A DNA stretch of 64,000 nt, taken from NCBI GenBank assembly GCA_963666805.2, contig CAXXWR010000007.1, positions 248,001-312,000 of the forward strand, read 5' to 3'. Positions 61,685 to 64,000 of this stretch are shown here, one piece after another. The translations under genes and the position numbers were made by a program. Every line of letters starts with the position of its first letter. Position 1 is the stretch's first letter. Origin of the DNA: Fusibacter sp963666805 (GTDB taxonomy: Bacteria > Bacillota > Clostridia > Peptostreptococcales > Acidaminobacteraceae). The notes beneath the pieces are model-generated. The model did no database searches and was not told where the DNA came from. It worked only from the letters and a program-made list of their open reading frames with translations.

Positions 61685-63199
61685 CTATAAATATTTCGCA
61701 GATAATTTAAGGACTTCTTCTTGGTCAGACTCTTTTGTATTAACAATCCCCGCGAGTCTACCATTACTCATCACTAATATACGGTCAGTGACACCGAAAA
61801 GTTCTGGCATTTCAGAAGAAACCATAATAACTGCTTTACCTTTTTCAGCTAACTCAATCATAAGTTTATAGATATCATATTTAGCCCCAACATCAATGCC
61901 TCTCGTTGGTTCATCTAGTAATAGAACATCGGGTTCAGTGAGTAACCACCTTCCAATAATAACTTTCTGCTGGTTCCCTCCAGAAAGTGACATAATACGT
62001 GTCTTTTGACTTGGTGTTTTAACACTCATGCTATCGATCACCCATTTGGTATCTTTTTTGATCTTGTTGTCATCTAAAAAACCAAATTTGTTGACATAGG
62101 CATCTACATTAGCAATAATCGAGTTAAAAGCAATCGTTTGGTTCGAAAAAATTCCCGTTACACGACGCTCCTCCGTCACCAATGCAAATCCTTCTTTGAT
62201 GGCATCTTGTGGTGATTTAAAATTCATGGTTTTACCATGTAACTTTATCGTTCCTTTAGACAATTTTCTATCACCAAAGAGTGCTTCTACAAGATCTGTT
62301 CTCTTAGCTCCAACCAATCCCGCTACACCCAAGACTTCACCTTTTCTCAGTTCAAATGAAACCTCTTTGATAGACGGTTGATAAACAGCGGTTAAATCGT
62401 TTGCTTCCAAAATAACCTCTCCCGGAACATTTGTTTTTGTTGGAAAACGATTTGTAAGTTCTCTCCCAACCATCAGATTAATAATCTCATCTGTTGATAT
62501 GTCTTCTATCATTTTACAATCAATCCATTTACCATCTCTCATAATCGTTACTTCATCACAAATTTGAGCGATTTCTTCCATCTTATGTGAAATGTAAATC
62601 ACCGAAACACCACGCTCTTTAAGTGACTTAATAATCTTAAATAAGTGATTCACTTCTTTTTCAGTAAGTGAAGAAGTCGGTTCATCCATCACAATCAGTT
62701 TTGAATTATATGAAACGGCTTTTGCAATTTCCACCATTTGACTCTGTGAAACAGGTAAATTACCAATCGGTTGTCTAGGATCTAAATTTATGTCTAAATC
62801 TTTAAATATTTTAAGTGTATCTTCATACATTTTATTTTCATCAACTATTATCCCTTTTTTCGGGAAACGGCCTAGCCATATGTTATCCATGATTCGAGTG
62901 GTTCTAACTTGATTAAGTTCTTGATGCACCATTGAAACACCGTTATCTAGTGCATTTCTAGAAGATATAAAATTGGCGGTTTTGCCTTCAAATAAGATCT
63001 CGCCACTATCCATATGATAAATTCCAAATAAACATTTCATAAGCGTTGATTTACCTGCACCATTTTCTCCCATAAGTGCGTGAACGCTGCCTTTTCTTAT
63101 TCTTAAATTGACATTATCAAGTGCCTTAACGCCAGGAAATGATTTTGATATGCCTATCATTTCCAATAAATAAGTGCCACTATTTTGCTTCTTTTCCAA
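61685..63199 (-). CDS. mglA: Galactose/methylgalactoside ABC transporter ATP-binding protein MglA
   Basis: A 504-residue ATPase with two ABC domains. First: GENGAGKST, LPVSQSQMVEIAKAV, VMDEPTSSL. Second: a degenerate Walker A (GLVGAKRTDL), intact signature SLSGGNQQKVIIGRWL and LLLDEPTRGIDVG, normal for this sugar family. The phrase LTNRFPTKTNVPGE is MglA-like. The start is TTG at 63199 with AAGGAGG eight bases before it. It lies about 170 bases after mglB, past an intercistronic hairpin. Confidence 0.93.
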   Translation of the reverse strand: MEKKQNSGTYLLEMIGISKSFPGVKALDNVNLRIRKGSVHALMGENGAGKSTLMKCLFGIYHMDSGEILFEGKTANFISSRNALDNGVSMVHQELNQVRTTRIMDNIWLGRFPKKGIIVDENKMYEDTLKIFKDLDINLDPRQPIGNLPVSQSQMVEIAKAVSYNSKLIVMDEPTSSLTEKEVNHLFKIIKSLKERGVSVIYISHKMEEIAQICDEVTIMRDGKWIDCKMIEDISTDEIINLMVGRELTNRFPTKTNVPGEVILEANDLTAVYQPSIKEVSFELRKGEVLGVAGLVGAKRTDLVEALFGDRKLSKGTIKLHGKTMNFKSPQDAIKEGFALVTEERRVTGIFSNQTIAFNSIIANVDAYVNKFGFLDDNKIKKDTKWVIDSMSVKTPSQKTRIMSLSGGNQQKVIIGRWLLTEPDVLLLDEPTRGIDVGAKYDIYKLMIELAEKGKAVIMVSSEMPELFGVTDRILVMSNGRLAGIVNTKESDQEEVLKLSAKYL

Positions 63200-63329
63200 G
63201 TGTTTCGCCTCCTTCCAGTCTCTTTTCCATAGGTTTCTAACAAAACAGCTGCCTTGACTGGACTCAAAATACTTTTTTCACTTTCCTAAATCTTTTATGG
63301 TTTATTTCCTAAGCGTCGTTTCAGAAAAA

Positions 63330-63358
63330 ATTCGAGATGCATGAGATGCATCTCGAAT
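63330..63358 (-). terminator. Intercistronic hairpin between mglB and mglA
   Basis: ATTCGAGATGCAT / ATGCATCTCGAAT with a 3-base centre, followed by TTTTTCTG on the minus strand. A terminator-like structure just past mglB; partial read-through would give more MglB than MglA and MglC. Confidence 0.8.
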
Positions 63359-63372
63359 CACCATGACTTTAA

Positions 63373-64000
63373 TTATTTATAAGATTCTTCTGCGAATTCA
63401 ATATTGTCGATACTTACTGCTACATAAGGTACACGAACGGCTTTATTTTCATCAAATACCCATTCAGTTCCATCAAGTGGGTCTTTACCCATTGCAACAT
63501 TGTATGCTAAATCAATAGTTGCTTTACCTTGGTTAGCTGCATCGTTAAGTACAGTACCAGCCATTTCACCTGCTTTGATATGTTCAAGAGCATCTGGAAT
63601 AGCATCTACACCAAATACTGGCATATATTTGTCATCTTTGAAGTAACCAGCTGCAGATAAGGATTGGATAGCACCAATTGCCATTGCGTCGTTGTTAGCA
63701 ATAACCATTTCGATTTCATCACCATGTTTAGAAATCCATGCGTCCATTAATTCTTTACCTTTAACTGAATCCCACATTCCTGTTTGAAGTTCTAATTCAT
63801 TTACTTGGATGCCTTTTTCTACAATAGTATCCACTGAATATTTAGTTCTTGCTTCAGCATCTGGATGACCTGGTTCACCTTTAAGTAATACATAGTTCAT
63901 GACGCCATCGCCATTTCTATCCCAAGATGGATTATCTTGCCACATTTGAGCAATCATTTCACCTTGAATAATACCTGATTCTGAAGAAGTGGTTCCAACA
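63373..64000 (-). CDS. mglB: Galactose-binding protein MglB (5' part missing)
   Basis: C-terminal 209 residues of a periplasmic-type sugar-binding protein; the N-terminus lies beyond the window. It opens VGTTSSESGIIQGEMIAQMWQ and has the calcium loop DRNGDGVMNY, seen in MglB-type glucose/galactose receptors, then NNDAMAIGAIQSL and FGVDAIPDALEHIKAGEMAGTVLND, matching GBP. Sugar contacts NNDAMA and GVDA support galactose or glucose. First gene of mglB-mglA-mglC. An inner ATG at 63957 is not the true start. Confidence 0.92.
   Translation of the reverse strand, partial: VGTTSSESGIIQGEMIAQMWQDNPSWDRNGDGVMNYVLLKGEPGHPDAEARTKYSVDTIVEKGIQVNELELQTGMWDSVKGKELMDAWISKHGDEIEMVIANNDAMAIGAIQSLSAAGYFKDDKYMPVFGVDAIPDALEHIKAGEMAGTVLNDAANQGKATIDLAYNVAMGKDPLDGTEWVFDENKAVRVPYVAVSIDNIEFAEESYK

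Noticed and set aside
1..64000. tRNA, rRNA, insertion sequence, prophage or integrase
   Set aside because: No cloverleaf, no transposase or integrase motifs and no flanking direct repeats were seen in the intergenic regions I read.

Overview
The window is AT-rich DNA from a low-GC Gram-positive bacterium, most likely an anaerobic member of the Clostridia. Support: strong AGGAGG-type ribosome-binding sites, TTG and GTG starts that have good ribosome-binding sites, a PyrR-type leader RNA, a yjdF-type RNA, a MocR regulator, a KamA-type radical SAM enzyme, and PhoR and ABC-exporter architectures typical of Firmicutes. It carries a chemoreceptor, a GGDEF protein and an HD-GYP protein, so the cell probably senses its surroundings and uses cyclic di-GMP. 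No rRNA, tRNA, prophage, insertion sequence or CRISPR array was seen, so this looks like ordinary chromosome. The genus cannot be fixed from the sequence alone.

Layout. 1-1713: a cysteine-desulfurase-like gene (cut by the left edge) and a flippase-like membrane protein. 1871-11283: a complete phosphate module on the minus strand, phoB-phoR, then pstS-pstC-pstA-pstB, a methyl-accepting chemotaxis protein and phoU. 11455-19571: MATE transporter, acyl-ACP thioesterase, uracil permease with a PyrR leader, PAS-GGDEF protein, KamA-family enzyme, lipoprotein. 19672-21917: divergent MocR regulator and ECF S component. 22031-26450: two MGDG-synthase-type glycosyltransferases, a second flippase-like protein, a 39-residue small gene and a ZIP transporter. 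26618-32245: aminotransferase, HAD phosphatase, cobT, glycerophosphodiesterase, MFS transporter. 32335-37663: carB-carA, a small ETF-like gene and, divergently, an 88-residue protein that resembles the N-terminus of CarA. 37829-47890: housekeeping and small hypothetical genes (pseudouridine synthase, thioesterase, ilvE, rsgA, GNAT, ybaK, Nudix, Gfo/Idh/MocA oxidoreductase, PhzF). 48132-56984: a sigma factor/ABC exporter operon, yjdF with its RNA, a VOC-DUF3781 fusion, and an XRE/ABC exporter operon. 57162-60341: HXXEE membrane protein with a divergent TetR regulator, an HD-GYP response regulator and a 51-residue membrane protein. 60631-64000: mglC-mglA-mglB sugar importer, with mglB cut by the right edge.

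How parts connect. The phosphate genes form a sensing, uptake and regulation circuit with a chemoreceptor inside it. Two binding-protein genes (pstS, mglB) are each followed by a strong hairpin before the transporter genes, a layout expected to give excess binding protein. Pyrimidine supply is represented by carAB, uraA with a PyrR-type leader, and the CarA-like mini-protein with a look-alike loop in its own leader. Two transporter operons are each headed by their own regulator. The observations most worth following are the CarA-like mini-protein with its PyrR-like loop, the chemoreceptor inside the pst-phoU operon, the VOC-DUF3781 fusion, and the MocR/ECF pair with candidate operators.
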